A stretch of DNA of 64,000 nt from NCBI GenBank assembly GCA_900321715.1, contig ONXC01000007.1, positions 1-64,000 of the forward strand. The letters run 5' to 3'. Positions 40,200-48,727 of this stretch are shown in pieces. Below the pieces are notes generated by a model, which saw nothing but the letters and a program-made list of their open reading frames with translations, ran no database searches and was not told the origin of the DNA. Position 1 is the stretch's first letter. Every line of letters begins with the position of its first letter. The stretch comes from an uncultured Bacteroidales bacterium (lineage in GTDB: Bacteria > Bacteroidota > Bacteroidia > Bacteroidales > UBA932). The position numbers and the translations under genes were made by a program.

Positions 40200-42623
40200 A
40201 TGACCATTAACATCCAACTTCAATATCATACTTCCTGGGGGGAGGCCATTCACCTCAGGATTGGCAAGCGCCGCGTTCCCATGCAGTATTCCTTCGGGGG
40301 GCTTTGGCAGATTGTCCTTACCGGCAGGGACCTCAAGGAAGGGGACACCTTCTCCTTTGAGATTGTCCGTGAGGGAAAGGTAGTGAAAAAGGAGTGGCGG
40401 GGCCATGCATACAAGTCGCCATCGGCCGGGAAAAACATCATCGTCCGTTCCCGCTGGCAGGAGAAGCCATCCAATTCCGCCTTCTATTCATCGGCCTTCA
40501 GCGACGTAATCTTCCGCAGGCCCTCGGGCGCATCTTTCCGCAACCCCCAGCCAGAGGCAGGCCAGAGGGGCAACGTCAGTTTCCACGTTCCCGCCCCGGA
40601 GGTCCGCAGTGACGAATCCCTTGCCCTTGTGGGTGCCGGAAACGGCCTCGGCAACTGGAAGAAGGTGCACCTCATGGAAGACGGCATCTTCCCCTGGTGG
40701 TTCCTTACCATGGACGTGAAGGAGCCCATGGAGTACAAGTTTGTGATTGTAGACACAAAAACCAAAGCCATCAAACGCTGGGAAGACGGCCCCAATCACT
40801 TCTTCGCAGAGGTTCCTGCAAAGGATACCCAGCTTGTGATAGCAGACCTTAACCCCGTCTTCCCCACAGAGCCCTGGAGAGGTGCGGGCGTTGCCGTTCC
40901 CGTGTTCTCTCTCCGCACAAAGGACAGCTTTGGCGTAGGTGAGTTCAATGATATCAAGCGCCTTGTAGACTGGGCCGTAGAAACCCACCAGAACGTTATC
41001 CAGCTGCTCCCGGTCAACGACACAACCATGACCCACACCTGGAAGGATTCATATCCCTACAACGCCGTGAGCTCGTTTGCCCTGCACCCGCAGTTCATCC
41101 ATCTGCCGGAAGCAGGTATCCGCAAGAATGCCGCCTATAAGGCAAAGCAGGAAGAGCTTGAAAAGCTGCCCCAGATAGACTATGAGGCCGTCAATAAGGC
41201 AAAACTTGAGATTCTTCGCAAGCACTACGCCGTCCAGAAGGATACGGAGTCTCCCGCCTATGCCGCCTTTTTGGAGGAAAACAAGGAGTGGCTCCTCCCT
41301 TACGCCGTATTCAGCGTGCTGCGTGACATCCACGGCTCTCCGGACTTCTCCCAGTGGGGGAAATACTCTACCTACAGCGCAAAGAAGGCCGATTCCTTCA
41401 CTGAGGAGCACCCTCAGGAAGTTGGCTTCTACTGCTATCTGCAGTTCATCCTTGACCGCCAGCTAAGGGACGCCGTAAAGTACGCGCATCTTCACGGGGT
41501 TGCCATCAAGGGAGACCTTCCTATAGGCGTTTCACGCGTAAGTGCCGATGCCTGGCAGCATCCCCACCTCTTCCATCTTGACAGTCAGGCGGGAGCACCG
41601 CCGGATGCCTTCAGCGCAGACGGCCAGAACTGGGGCTTCCCCACATACAACTGGGAAGAGATGGCAAAGGACGGTTATGCATGGTGGAAGGCCCGCATGG
41701 GCAAGATGGCCCAGTACTTTGACGCCTTCCGCATAGACCATATCCTGGGTTTCTTCCGCATATGGGAAATCCCCTCAGAGTACACCAGCGGCCTTATGGG
41801 TCACTTCTCTCCGGCCCTGCCTTATTCCGGAGACGACCTACGTGCCCAGGGCTTCGATCCTTCCGCAGGTGAGGGAACAGACCGCCTGTTTGTTGAGGAT
41901 CCCCGTCAGAAGGATTACTGGCATCCCCGTATATCGGCCCAGTTTACACAGGCCTATGCATGGCTGCCGGAAGGACTCAAGCATCGCTACAATGAGCTTT
42001 ACAACGACTTCTTCTGGCACCGTCACAACGACTTCTGGAGGGAAAGCGCAATGCGTAAGCTTCCTGCCCTTCTCCGCTCTACTGGCATGCTTGCCTGCGG
42101 CGAAGACCTTGGCATGATACCCGCCTGCGTGCCTTCAGTGATGGATGAACTCAACATCCTGAGCCTGGAAATCCAGCGCATGCCAAAGGATCCCAAGGAC
42201 GCCTTTGCAAATCCCGCCTGGTATCCCTACTGGTGCGTCTGCGCCACCGGCACCCACGACACATCACCGCTCAGGGCATGGTGGGAAGAGGACCGCGAAG
42301 CCACCCAGAAGTTCTACAATGAGATGCTTGGCTGCGAGGGAGACGCCCCTTACTTCTGCGAGCCCTGGGTTGCAGACCTTGTGGTTGCTCAGCACATGAA
42401 ATCTCCCGCCATGCTTGCCATCCTGCCCCTTCAGGACTGGCTTGCCACGGACGGAGATGTGCGTTATCAGGGTAATCCCGCCGATGAAAGGATCAACATC
42501 CCCGCCATCCCGCGCCACTACTGGCGTTACCGTATGCACGTGGGCCTTGAAGAGCTTATCGGCAATGAAAAGCTCAACGCCCATATCAGGAACCTCATAG
42601 ACGCCGCAGGACGCGGAAGGTAA
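40200..42623 (+). CDS. malQ: 4-alpha-glucanotransferase with N-terminal starch-binding modules
   Basis: 807 aa. Two CBM20-type modules come first (about 1-100 and 115-220, VGAGNGLGNWKKVHLM), then a GH77 amylomaltase domain (RGAGVAVPVFSLRTKDSFGVGEFNDIK, FDAFRIDHILGFFRIWEIP with the nucleophile Asp of FRIDH, CGEDLG with the acid Glu, TGTHDTSP-like motif). It reshuffles maltodextrins in the cytosol; no signal peptide is present. The stop overlaps the start of the SUI1 gene (TAATG). Confidence 0.95.
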   Translation: MTINIQLQYHTSWGEAIHLRIGKRRVPMQYSFGGLWQIVLTGRDLKEGDTFSFEIVREGKVVKKEWRGHAYKSPSAGKNIIVRSRWQEKPSNSAFYSSAFSDVIFRRPSGASFRNPQPEAGQRGNVSFHVPAPEVRSDESLALVGAGNGLGNWKKVHLMEDGIFPWWFLTMDVKEPMEYKFVIVDTKTKAIKRWEDGPNHFFAEVPAKDTQLVIADLNPVFPTEPWRGAGVAVPVFSLRTKDSFGVGEFNDIKRLVDWAVETHQNVIQLLPVNDTTMTHTWKDSYPYNAVSSFALHPQFIHLPEAGIRKNAAYKAKQEELEKLPQIDYEAVNKAKLEILRKHYAVQKDTESPAYAAFLEENKEWLLPYAVFSVLRDIHGSPDFSQWGKYSTYSAKKADSFTEEHPQEVGFYCYLQFILDRQLRDAVKYAHLHGVAIKGDLPIGVSRVSADAWQHPHLFHLDSQAGAPPDAFSADGQNWGFPTYNWEEMAKDGYAWWKARMGKMAQYFDAFRIDHILGFFRIWEIPSEYTSGLMGHFSPALPYSGDDLRAQGFDPSAGEGTDRLFVEDPRQKDYWHPRISAQFTQAYAWLPEGLKHRYNELYNDFFWHRHNDFWRESAMRKLPALLRSTGMLACGEDLGMIPACVPSVMDELNILSLEIQRMPKDPKDAFANPAWYPYWCVCATGTHDTSPLRAWWEEDREATQKFYNEMLGCEGDAPYFCEPWVADLVVAQHMKSPAMLAILPLQDWLATDGDVRYQGNPADERINIPAIPRHYWRYRMHVGLEELIGNEKLNAHIRNLIDAAGRGR

Positions 42624-42970
42624 TGGCTGGAGGAGGTGACTGGAAAGAGCGTCTGGGCGTGGTTTACTCCACAAATCCGGACTTTAAGTATGAGACTGCG
42701 GCAACCCCGGAGGAGGAAACCCTTCCCCCGGGGAAGCAGCGCCTCATAGTGGGTATAGACAGGCGCAACCGCGGAGGCAAGCAGGTCACCCTCATCACCG
42801 GTTTTGTGGGAGGGGCCGATGACCTCAAGGAGCTTGGCCGCACCCTCAAGACCAGACTCGGCGTGGGCGGCAGCGCCAAGGACGGGGAAATTACCATCCA
42901 GGGAGACTTCCGCGACAAAGTTGTGGAGATCCTCCGGGGGCTTGGATATAACGCAAAGAGAGGCAATTAG
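42623..42970 (+). CDS. SUI1/YciH-family translation factor
   Basis: 115 aa. The C-terminal ~75 residues (QRLIVGIDRRNRGGKQVTLITGF, LKTRLGVGGSAKDGEITIQGDFRDKV) match the eIF1/SUI1 fold, with the basic loop and GxGG signature. Bacterial members are thought to tune start-site selection, but their role in Bacteroidota is unclear. It is coupled to malQ upstream and lies directly before a DUF4271 gene. Confidence 0.9.
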   Translation: MAGGGDWKERLGVVYSTNPDFKYETAATPEEETLPPGKQRLIVGIDRRNRGGKQVTLITGFVGGADDLKELGRTLKTRLGVGGSAKDGEITIQGDFRDKVVEILRGLGYNAKRGN

Positions 42971-43597
42971 ATGATAGTAAATATCATAATGGTGGTATTT
43001 GTGGCATTGGCGCTGGCGCTTCTGCCCACTTTTTTCCACTTTGCCCCTTATCTTGCCGATGCCGTTTTCCGCGCCCGCGGATCGGAAGCCCTTGAGTTCA
43101 GCGTCAGGATCACAAGGGACAGGAATATGTTTGCATACGTCCTTCTCATCCCTGCGGTCCTCATAATGTCCCGCTACCGGCTGTATGATCCTTCTTTCAT
43201 GCAGAGGATCGGCACAATGGGGGAAGGTTGGTACCTTCTGGCCTGCGTTGGCGTACTTGCTGCATATCTCCTTGTGCGGCTTATCATATATCTCATCCTT
43301 AAGCCCCGCCGCCGCTTTGAATATTTCCGCCTTGCGCATAGGGCTATATACACATTCTTCATCCTCCTTATGCTCATTGCGCTTCCGGCACTGGGCCTCC
43401 TTACGGTGGTGGATGCCAATGACGTGATAATCAGGAGCGTAATGTATGTCCTTCTGGTTGTGGTGTATTTCGTTTTTATCATTCGAAAAGCGCAAATTTT
43501 GTCATTAACTTGCGGTGGATTCGCACTTTTTTTGTACCTTTGCGCGCTTGAATTTATTCCCACTGCTGCGCTTATTGTTTCAGCAGTGATTTTGTAG
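42971..43597 (+). CDS. DUF4271 integral membrane protein
   Basis: 208 aa with about six hydrophobic helices and a basic loop (LILKPRRRFEYFRLAHRAIYTFFILL). Length and position before a hemD-like gene match DUF4271 of Bacteroidota, which has no known function. It starts at the base after the SUI1 gene stop. A TACCTTTG box within its last codons probably starts transcription of the following genes. Confidence 0.75.
   Translation: MIVNIIMVVFVALALALLPTFFHFAPYLADAVFRARGSEALEFSVRITRDRNMFAYVLLIPAVLIMSRYRLYDPSFMQRIGTMGEGWYLLACVGVLAAYLLVRLIIYLILKPRRRFEYFRLAHRAIYTFFILLMLIALPALGLLTVVDANDVIIRSVMYVLLVVVYFVFIIRKAQILSLTCGGFALFLYLCALEFIPTAALIVSAVIL
43535..43542 (+). promoter_or_regulatory. Internal promoter for hemD-rnpA-yidD-ubiE
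   Basis: TACCTTTG within the 3' end of the DUF4271 coding region, with TTG at 43510-43512 (spacing 22). It is about 70 bases before the next ATG. Confidence 0.55.
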
Positions 43598-43612
43598 CGC
43601 TAGAAAGACAGA

Positions 43613-44353
43613 ATGAGCATCAGTAAGATTTTGGTTTCCCAGAACGCCCCGCGCGTTCTCACGCAGTATCAGGCCGTCTCCCAAAAATTCGGAGTAGAGT
43701 TTACTTTTTGCCCCTTTTTCCAAATAGAGCCCCTCACTTCACGTGAATTCCGCGCCCAGCGCATCAACATTCTGGATTACACGGCAATAATCTTCTCTTC
43801 CAGGCACGCCATTGACGCATTCTTTGCCCTGGCCGAGGAACTCCGCAACAAGATCCCCGAGACAATGAAATACTTCTGCACCACGGAAGCCGTGGCCATG
43901 TACCTGCAGAAGCACATCGTGTATCGCAAGCGCAAGATTTTCTTCGGTAACGGCACTCCGGAAAGCGTTGTGGACCTTATCGGCCCCAAGCATAAGGGAG
44001 AGAAATTCCTTGTGACAACAAGTGACAACTCTTCCCAGGACGCCCTCACCTCCCTCCTTGAAAAGAAGGGCCTGGATTATACCAAGGGCGTTTTTGTGAA
44101 ATCCGTGAGCCAGGACCTCTCTTCCGTGGACATCAAGTCCTTCGATATGATTGTGTTCTATAATGTGGCCGATGTAAAGTCTCTCCAGGAGAACTTCCCG
44201 GATTTCCAGCAGGGGGACATCAAGATGGTTTCCTTCGGCAAATCCATCGTGAAGGCCATGGAGGATGCCGGCCTCAGGATAGATGTCAAGGCTCCCACCC
44301 CGGAAGCCCCTTCCGTTGCACGTGCCATCGAGTTATATCTGGAAAGCCTGTAA
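43613..44353 (+). CDS. hemD: Uroporphyrinogen-III synthase family protein
   Basis: 246 aa. The two-domain HemD fold is suggested by ILVSQNAPRVLTQYQAVSQKFGVEF, DYTAIIFSSRHAIDAFF, FLVTTSDNSSQDALTSLL and DMIVFYNVADVKSLQENF, with SFGKSIVKAMEDAGLRIDVKAP near the end. HemD cyclises hydroxymethylbilane in tetrapyrrole synthesis. The family is weakly conserved and other haem genes are not in view, so the role rests on pattern and on the common hemD-rnpA-yidD order in this phylum. Its stop overlaps the rnpA start. Confidence 0.8.
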   Translation: MSISKILVSQNAPRVLTQYQAVSQKFGVEFTFCPFFQIEPLTSREFRAQRINILDYTAIIFSSRHAIDAFFALAEELRNKIPETMKYFCTTEAVAMYLQKHIVYRKRKIFFGNGTPESVVDLIGPKHKGEKFLVTTSDNSSQDALTSLLEKKGLDYTKGVFVKSVSQDLSSVDIKSFDMIVFYNVADVKSLQENFPDFQQGDIKMVSFGKSIVKAMEDAGLRIDVKAPTPEAPSVARAIELYLESL

Positions 44354-44784
44354 TGCCTGAAACCCTTCCTAAAAGTGAGCGCCTGAGCGGCCTGACGGCT
44401 GTCTCTGCTCTCTTTGAACGCGGAAAGGGACTTTCTTCCGGTTGCCTTCGTTGTAAATACATCCCCCGAGACCGGGCATCTGCCCCCCTGGCGCCGGAAG
44501 AAAATTATTTTTCGGGACAGTGCCCGAAAAACCAATTTTCCTCCGGCAACGCCATCCCAACGCACGCAGATGCCTCCCGCATAGTTGTGTCGGTGCCAAA
44601 GCGGCTTTTCAAGCGGGCGGTGAAGCGTAACCTCTTGAAGCGCCGCATAAGGGAGGCGTATCGGCGCCAGAAAGGCCTTATATCGGCCCCCGTGGACATC
44701 CTTTTCATCTACACCGCCCCGGAGGTCCTGCCTTATGAGGTGATTTATGCCGATATGACCGCCATCCTCCAGAAGATATGTTAA
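44353..44784 (+). CDS. rnpA: Ribonuclease P protein component with palindromic in-frame insertion
   Basis: 143 aa, somewhat longer than usual. The RNase P signature [29 protein letters not shown], which binds the catalytic RNA, is intact. Between the first strand ([18 protein letters not shown]) and the signature lies an insertion of about 33 residues ([15 protein letters not shown] to IPTHADAS) encoded by a nested inverted repeat, listed separately. The insertion falls where a connecting loop is expected. It overlaps hemD by one base and yidD by seven. Confidence 0.9.
   Translation: MPETLPKSERLSGLTAVSALFERGKGLSSGCLRCKYIPRDRASAPLAPEENYFSGQCPKNQFSSGNAIPTHADASRIVVSVPKRLFKRAVKRNLLKRRIREAYRRQKGLISAPVDILFIYTAPEVLPYEVIYADMTAILQKIC
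44475..44574. repeat. 100-nt nested palindromic element inserted in frame in rnpA
   Basis: Outer arms GGCATCTGC (44475-44483) and GCAGATGCC (44566-44574) are perfect. Inside, GGCG/CGCC and a long imperfect inverted repeat (44494-44516 against 44523-44546) run up to a short ACAGT-like loop. The RNA or single-stranded DNA could fold into one long hairpin. The rnpA frame stays open across it. Confidence 0.8.
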
Positions 44785-45014
44785 AGGATACGGTCAAAAA
44801 GATGCTTATTTTCCCGGCGGTAGTGCTTATCAAGTTCTACCAGCTGTGCATAAGCCCTTTTACTCCACCTACCTGCCGATTCACCCCCACCTGCTCCCAG
44901 TATGCACTGGAGGCTTTCCGGAAGCACGGCCCCTTCAAGGGACTGTACCTTACGGTGAGGCGCCTCCTGAGGTGCCATCCCTGGGGCGGAAGCGGCTATG
45001 ATCCAGTGCCTTAG
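44778..45014 (+). CDS. yidD: Membrane protein insertion efficiency factor
   Basis: 78 aa. The family pattern [30 protein letters not shown] and [18 protein letters not shown] is complete, with its conserved cysteines. It is usually encoded next to rnpA and supports YidC-dependent membrane protein insertion. The start overlaps the rnpA end. Confidence 0.96.
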   Translation: MLKDTVKKMLIFPAVVLIKFYQLCISPFTPPTCRFTPTCSQYALEAFRKHGPFKGLYLTVRRLLRCHPWGGSGYDPVP

Positions 45015-45016
45015 TT

Positions 45017-45715
45017 ATGCCAAAGAAAGAGAAAATAGAGCAGATGTTCAATGACATCGCTCCTTCCTACGACCGCCTTAACCACCTTATGTCCCTGGGT
45101 ATTGACAATATCTGGCGGAAGAAGGCCATCAAGGAGATTGTGGACGGCACCCAGCAGCAGATCCTGGACGTGGCATGCGGCACCGGTGACAGCACCATTG
45201 CCATAGCAAAGGCCATGGAGCCCGGCGGCAGGGTCACCGGAATAGACATATCTGCCGGAATGATGGAGCCCCTCATGCGTAAAGCCGCCCACGAAGGCGT
45301 CCATGACCGTATAAAACTCCTGCAGGCCGATGCCCTCCAGATGCCTTTCGAGGCCGATACCTTCCACAGGGTAACCTGCGCTTTCGGCATCAGGAACTTC
45401 GAAGACAGGAAGAAGGGCCTTGCGGAATTCCTCCGCGTCCTTAAGCCCGGCGGCAAGGCCGTGATCCTGGAACTGGGCATTCCGGACAAGCCTTTTATCA
45501 AAACCCTCTACGACATTTATTTCAGGCACATCCTGCCTCTTATAGGAGGCCTTATTTCAGGAAACCGTGCGGCATACCGTTATCTGCCGGAATCCGTATA
45601 TGCTTTTCCCCGGCCGGAGGCATTCTGCGCCATGATGGAAAGGGCTGGTTTTCATAATGTTAGGCATCGCAATTTCACTTTTGGCCTGTGCCGGCTTTTC
45701 ATAGGTGAGAAATAA
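45017..45715 (+). CDS. ubiE: Demethylmenaquinone (ubiquinone/menaquinone biosynthesis) methyltransferase
   Basis: 232 aa, class I SAM methyltransferase. Signature segments are FNDIAPSYDRLNHLMSLGID, ILDVACGTGDSTIA (SAM-binding) and RVTCAFGIRNFEDRKKGL. In a quinone-poor anaerobe it would do the last step of menaquinone synthesis (MenG), which fits the NapH-like electron-transfer protein at 5518-6930. It starts 2 bases after yidD. Confidence 0.95.
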   Translation: MPKKEKIEQMFNDIAPSYDRLNHLMSLGIDNIWRKKAIKEIVDGTQQQILDVACGTGDSTIAIAKAMEPGGRVTGIDISAGMMEPLMRKAAHEGVHDRIKLLQADALQMPFEADTFHRVTCAFGIRNFEDRKKGLAEFLRVLKPGGKAVILELGIPDKPFIKTLYDIYFRHILPLIGGLISGNRAAYRYLPESVYAFPRPEAFCAMMERAGFHNVRHRNFTFGLCRLFIGEK

Positions 45716-45719
45716 TTGC

Positions 45720-45727
45720 TATCTTTG
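45720..45727 (+). promoter_or_regulatory. Promoter of the GNAT-acyl ligase gene, -7 box
   Basis: TATCTTTG starts four bases after the ubiE stop and ends six bases before the ATG at 45734, so the transcript should have almost no leader. Confidence 0.7.
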
Positions 45728-45733
45728 TACGAT

Positions 45734-48394
45734 ATGACTAAAACCGCTATAACCGTACTTCCCGTAACCGGGAAGAAAATGCTTAAGGAATTCATAGATT
45801 TTCCCATTAAGCTGTACAAGGGATCGGACAAATGGGTCCCCGCATTTGAAGACGACGAATACAAGTCCCTGGGCAAGGACAACCCTTCCCTGGCATTCTG
45901 CGAACGTGAGCTTTATCTGGCCTATAAGGACGGAGAGGTCGCAGGCCGCGTAGCCGCCATCATCAATCACAACGCCAACAAAAAGTGGAATGAGAATTCC
46001 GTCCGCTTTGGCTGGATTGACTTCATTGAGGATTTTGATGTTTGCAAGGCCCTCATTGATGCTGTAATTAAGTGGGGTAAGGAGCGTGGTGCAACCAAGA
46101 TTAAGGGCCCCCTTGGCTTCACGGATATGGACCGCGAAGGTCTCCTTGTGGAAGGCTTTGAGAACGAGAGCCCCTTCACCGTCATCTACAACTATCCTTA
46201 TTATCCGGAATACCTGGAGCGTCTTGGCTTTTCCAAGGACGTGGACTGGACCCAGAGGGTGATGGACATCCCCTCGGAGCTTCCTCCCATGTTCGCTTAT
46301 TCCGATAAAATCTCTGAGCGTTTCGGCATCCGCATCTACACAGCCAGCACTCTCCGTAAGATGGCAAAGCGCGGCCGTGAGATGTTCCATGTGCTCAACG
46401 AAGCCTTTGCAGGCCTTTATGAGTACACAAAACTCACCCAGGAGCAGATAGACGGCTATGTGAACCAGTACGTCCCCGTTCTCAACAAGGACCTTGTGGC
46501 CTTTGTCGTCAATGAGAAAGATGAACTTGTGGGCTTTACCGTAACCATGCCTCATATATCGGCAGCAGTACGTAAGGCAAAGGGTAAGATTCTCCCCTTC
46601 GGATGGATCCACCTCCTTCCCGCCCTTTCTCCCAAGCGCAATGACACCACGGAGGCTCTCCTTATCGGCATCCTTCCTGAATATCAGGCCAAGGGCGCGG
46701 CTCTCCTTATGTTCAAATACCTTATGGAGAACTACATCCGTCTGGGCATCAAGCATATGCTCATGAATCCCCAGTTGGAGGAAAACCATAAGGTCCAGTC
46801 CCTCTGGGACAACTTTGACACCCGCCTCTACCAGAGAAGACGTTCATATGTAAAAGACATCGTAGAAGATACAAAACCTTTAACCAAACAAATAATGACA
46901 AACACAGAGTACTTCCACAACATGCTCCCCAAGGAGGAGTTTGAAGCATTACCTTACTTCCCCACAATGGGTCAGTTTGTGGACTGGTTCCCCAAGCAGT
47001 ATGCAGATAAACCTGCTCTCAGCGATCAGACAAACACAATCACTTATGAAGAACTTGGAAAGCGCGTCGCACGCCGCAGGGCCTTCATCAACAGCCTTGG
47101 TCTTCCCAAGGGTTCCCATATCGCCGTCTGGGACCGTAACAGCCAGAATGCAGTAGAACTTTACCTTGCCATAACATCGGCCGGACACGTTGTAATGAAC
47201 TTCCCCGCCCAGCTTCCCGCTCCCGCAGCGGTTGGCTGCTGCATGAAGTTTGACATTGCCGCCATCTTCGTGCGCGATGAGTTCATGCCCCTCACCGAAG
47301 GTATTCAGGGCACCAAGGTGCTTCCCGCCGCTTCAATCGCAGACGTTGAGGCCCCCGCAGTCCTTGACATAGATCCCGAAAGCCCCGCCGCCATCTTCTT
47401 CACCGGTGGCACCACCGGCTCTCCCAAGGGCGCAGTCCTCAGCCACAGGGCCCTTATGAGAGGTAACTACAACGCTATCTTCAAGCCCGGCCATGTGATT
47501 GGCGTGCACCGCTATATCGCCCTCCTGCCGTTCAGCCACGTATTCGGCGCCATCGCCGGCATGGCAGGCTGCTTCTATACCGGTAACCTCCTGTTCACCG
47601 CAGAGGATATGAAGGCAACCATCGGCAAGCTGCCCATGATCAAGCCCACCCTCCTGGTGATTGTTCCCGGTATCTGCGACATCCTTTCCGGACTTGTCAA
47701 GATGTACGGCCCTCAGTTCCTTGGCGGAGAACTTCGCATGATCATCTCCGGCGCTGCAAACGTACCTCCGCGTCTTGTTGATATCTTCACAAAGCTTGGC
47801 GTAGAGTTCTGCTTCGGCTATGGCCTTACGGAAACCGCAAACCTTACATCGGCCAATGCCGATGCCGTCCGCAAGCCCACTTCCATCGGCCGCATCTATC
47901 CCGGTCAGGAGACCAAGCTTGTTGACGGTGAGCTCCTTGTGAAAGGCGACAACGTGTTCTCCGGCTACTACAAGGATCCCGTACGTACCGCCGAGGCATT
48001 CACTGAGGACGGCTGGTTCCGCACCGGTGACCTCTGCCGCTTTGACGACGAAGGCTTCCTCTACATCACCGGCCGAATCAAGAACCTCATCATCCTCCCT
48101 AATGGTGAGAATGTGAGCCCTGAATCCCTTGAGGAGCCCTTCTATGCAGATCCTTGCGTGCGTGACGCCATGGTAAAGGAAGACGACCTAAACGGTGCAA
48201 AGGTAATTGCAATTGAGATCCTTCCGTTCATGCCCGCATTCGACGGCAAGACCCCTGAAGAGATCCACGCATACATGCAGGCCCTTGTGGACAAGGTGAA
48301 CGCAACCCTTCCCACCACCCACAGGATCATCAAGATGACCGTGCGTACGGAAGACTTCAAGCGCACCGGCAGTATGAAAGTAGCACGTGTATAA
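45734..48394 (+). CDS. GNAT-like domain fused to acyl-CoA/acyl-ACP synthetase
   Basis: 886 aa from the ATG at 45734. Residues 1-387 match a Bacteroidota N-acetyltransferase-like family usually seen alone (FPIKLYKGSDKWVPAFEDDE, FGWIDFIEDFDV, GPLGFTDMDREGLL, ILPEYQAKGAALLMFKYL). Residues from about 388 (internal Met at 46895) are an adenylate-forming ligase: FFTGGTTGSPKGAVLSH, YGLTETANL, GWFRTGDLCRF, ITGRIKNLI and catalytic Lys in RTGSMKVARV. It should activate an acyl group as AMP ester, load the ACP encoded next, and possibly pass it to an amine or other acceptor through the GNAT part. The joint is A/T-rich like a former intergenic gap. Confidence 0.85.
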   Translation: MTKTAITVLPVTGKKMLKEFIDFPIKLYKGSDKWVPAFEDDEYKSLGKDNPSLAFCERELYLAYKDGEVAGRVAAIINHNANKKWNENSVRFGWIDFIEDFDVCKALIDAVIKWGKERGATKIKGPLGFTDMDREGLLVEGFENESPFTVIYNYPYYPEYLERLGFSKDVDWTQRVMDIPSELPPMFAYSDKISERFGIRIYTASTLRKMAKRGREMFHVLNEAFAGLYEYTKLTQEQIDGYVNQYVPVLNKDLVAFVVNEKDELVGFTVTMPHISAAVRKAKGKILPFGWIHLLPALSPKRNDTTEALLIGILPEYQAKGAALLMFKYLMENYIRLGIKHMLMNPQLEENHKVQSLWDNFDTRLYQRRRSYVKDIVEDTKPLTKQIMTNTEYFHNMLPKEEFEALPYFPTMGQFVDWFPKQYADKPALSDQTNTITYEELGKRVARRRAFINSLGLPKGSHIAVWDRNSQNAVELYLAITSAGHVVMNFPAQLPAPAAVGCCMKFDIAAIFVRDEFMPLTEGIQGTKVLPAASIADVEAPAVLDIDPESPAAIFFTGGTTGSPKGAVLSHRALMRGNYNAIFKPGHVIGVHRYIALLPFSHVFGAIAGMAGCFYTGNLLFTAEDMKATIGKLPMIKPTLLVIVPGICDILSGLVKMYGPQFLGGELRMIISGAANVPPRLVDIFTKLGVEFCFGYGLTETANLTSANADAVRKPTSIGRIYPGQETKLVDGELLVKGDNVFSGYYKDPVRTAEAFTEDGWFRTGDLCRFDDEGFLYITGRIKNLIILPNGENVSPESLEEPFYADPCVRDAMVKEDDLNGAKVIAIEILPFMPAFDGKTPEEIHAYMQALVDKVNATLPTTHRIIKMTVRTEDFKRTGSMKVARV

Positions 48395-48397
48395 GTT

Positions 48398-48643
48398 ATG
48401 ACAAGACAGGAAGTTTTTGACGGTCTTAAGGAAGTTATTTCCGTCATCAGGCCCAACACGGACCTCACTGATGTCACTTTCGACACTCCTCTTACAACCG
48501 GCCTTGGAATTGACTCACTTACCATGATGCTCCTCTCCCTTGCCGCAGAGGAAAAGTTCAAGATGCGCTTCCCGGACAACGCACCCCTCCCCAAAACCGT
48601 AGGAGAGGTGTGTGACGCAGTCCTTGCCGCCCTTGGCGCATAA
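48398..48643 (+). CDS. Acyl carrier protein
   Basis: 81 aa. The phosphopantetheine attachment serine is S40 in GLGIDSLTMMLL, and LAAEEKFKMRFPD is typical of helix III. It starts 3 bases after the GNAT-ligase gene, so it is very likely that enzyme's own carrier and not the housekeeping AcpP, which normally lies beside fabF. Confidence 0.9.
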   Translation: MTRQEVFDGLKEVISVIRPNTDLTDVTFDTPLTTGLGIDSLTMMLLSLAAEEKFKMRFPDNAPLPKTVGEVCDAVLAALGA

Positions 48644-48668
48644 CCTGCAAATATTCAGCTACTTATAG

Positions 48669-48705
48669 AAAGTCGGGTGCACCTGCAGGTGCACCCGACT
48701 TTGTG
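48669..48705. terminator. Perfect 34-base palindromic terminator
   Basis: AAAGTCGGGTGCACCTG and its exact complement form an uninterrupted 34-base palindrome (48669-48702). It lies between two convergent genes and can end transcription in both directions, with A and T runs at the two ends. Confidence 0.8.
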
Positions 48706-48727
48706 TAATGCGCTGAGAATCTGGCAA

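Noticed and set aside
45719-46789. 356-codon minus-strand open frame opposite the GNAT domain
   Set aside because: Antisense shadow; the sense GNAT domain has clear family segments.
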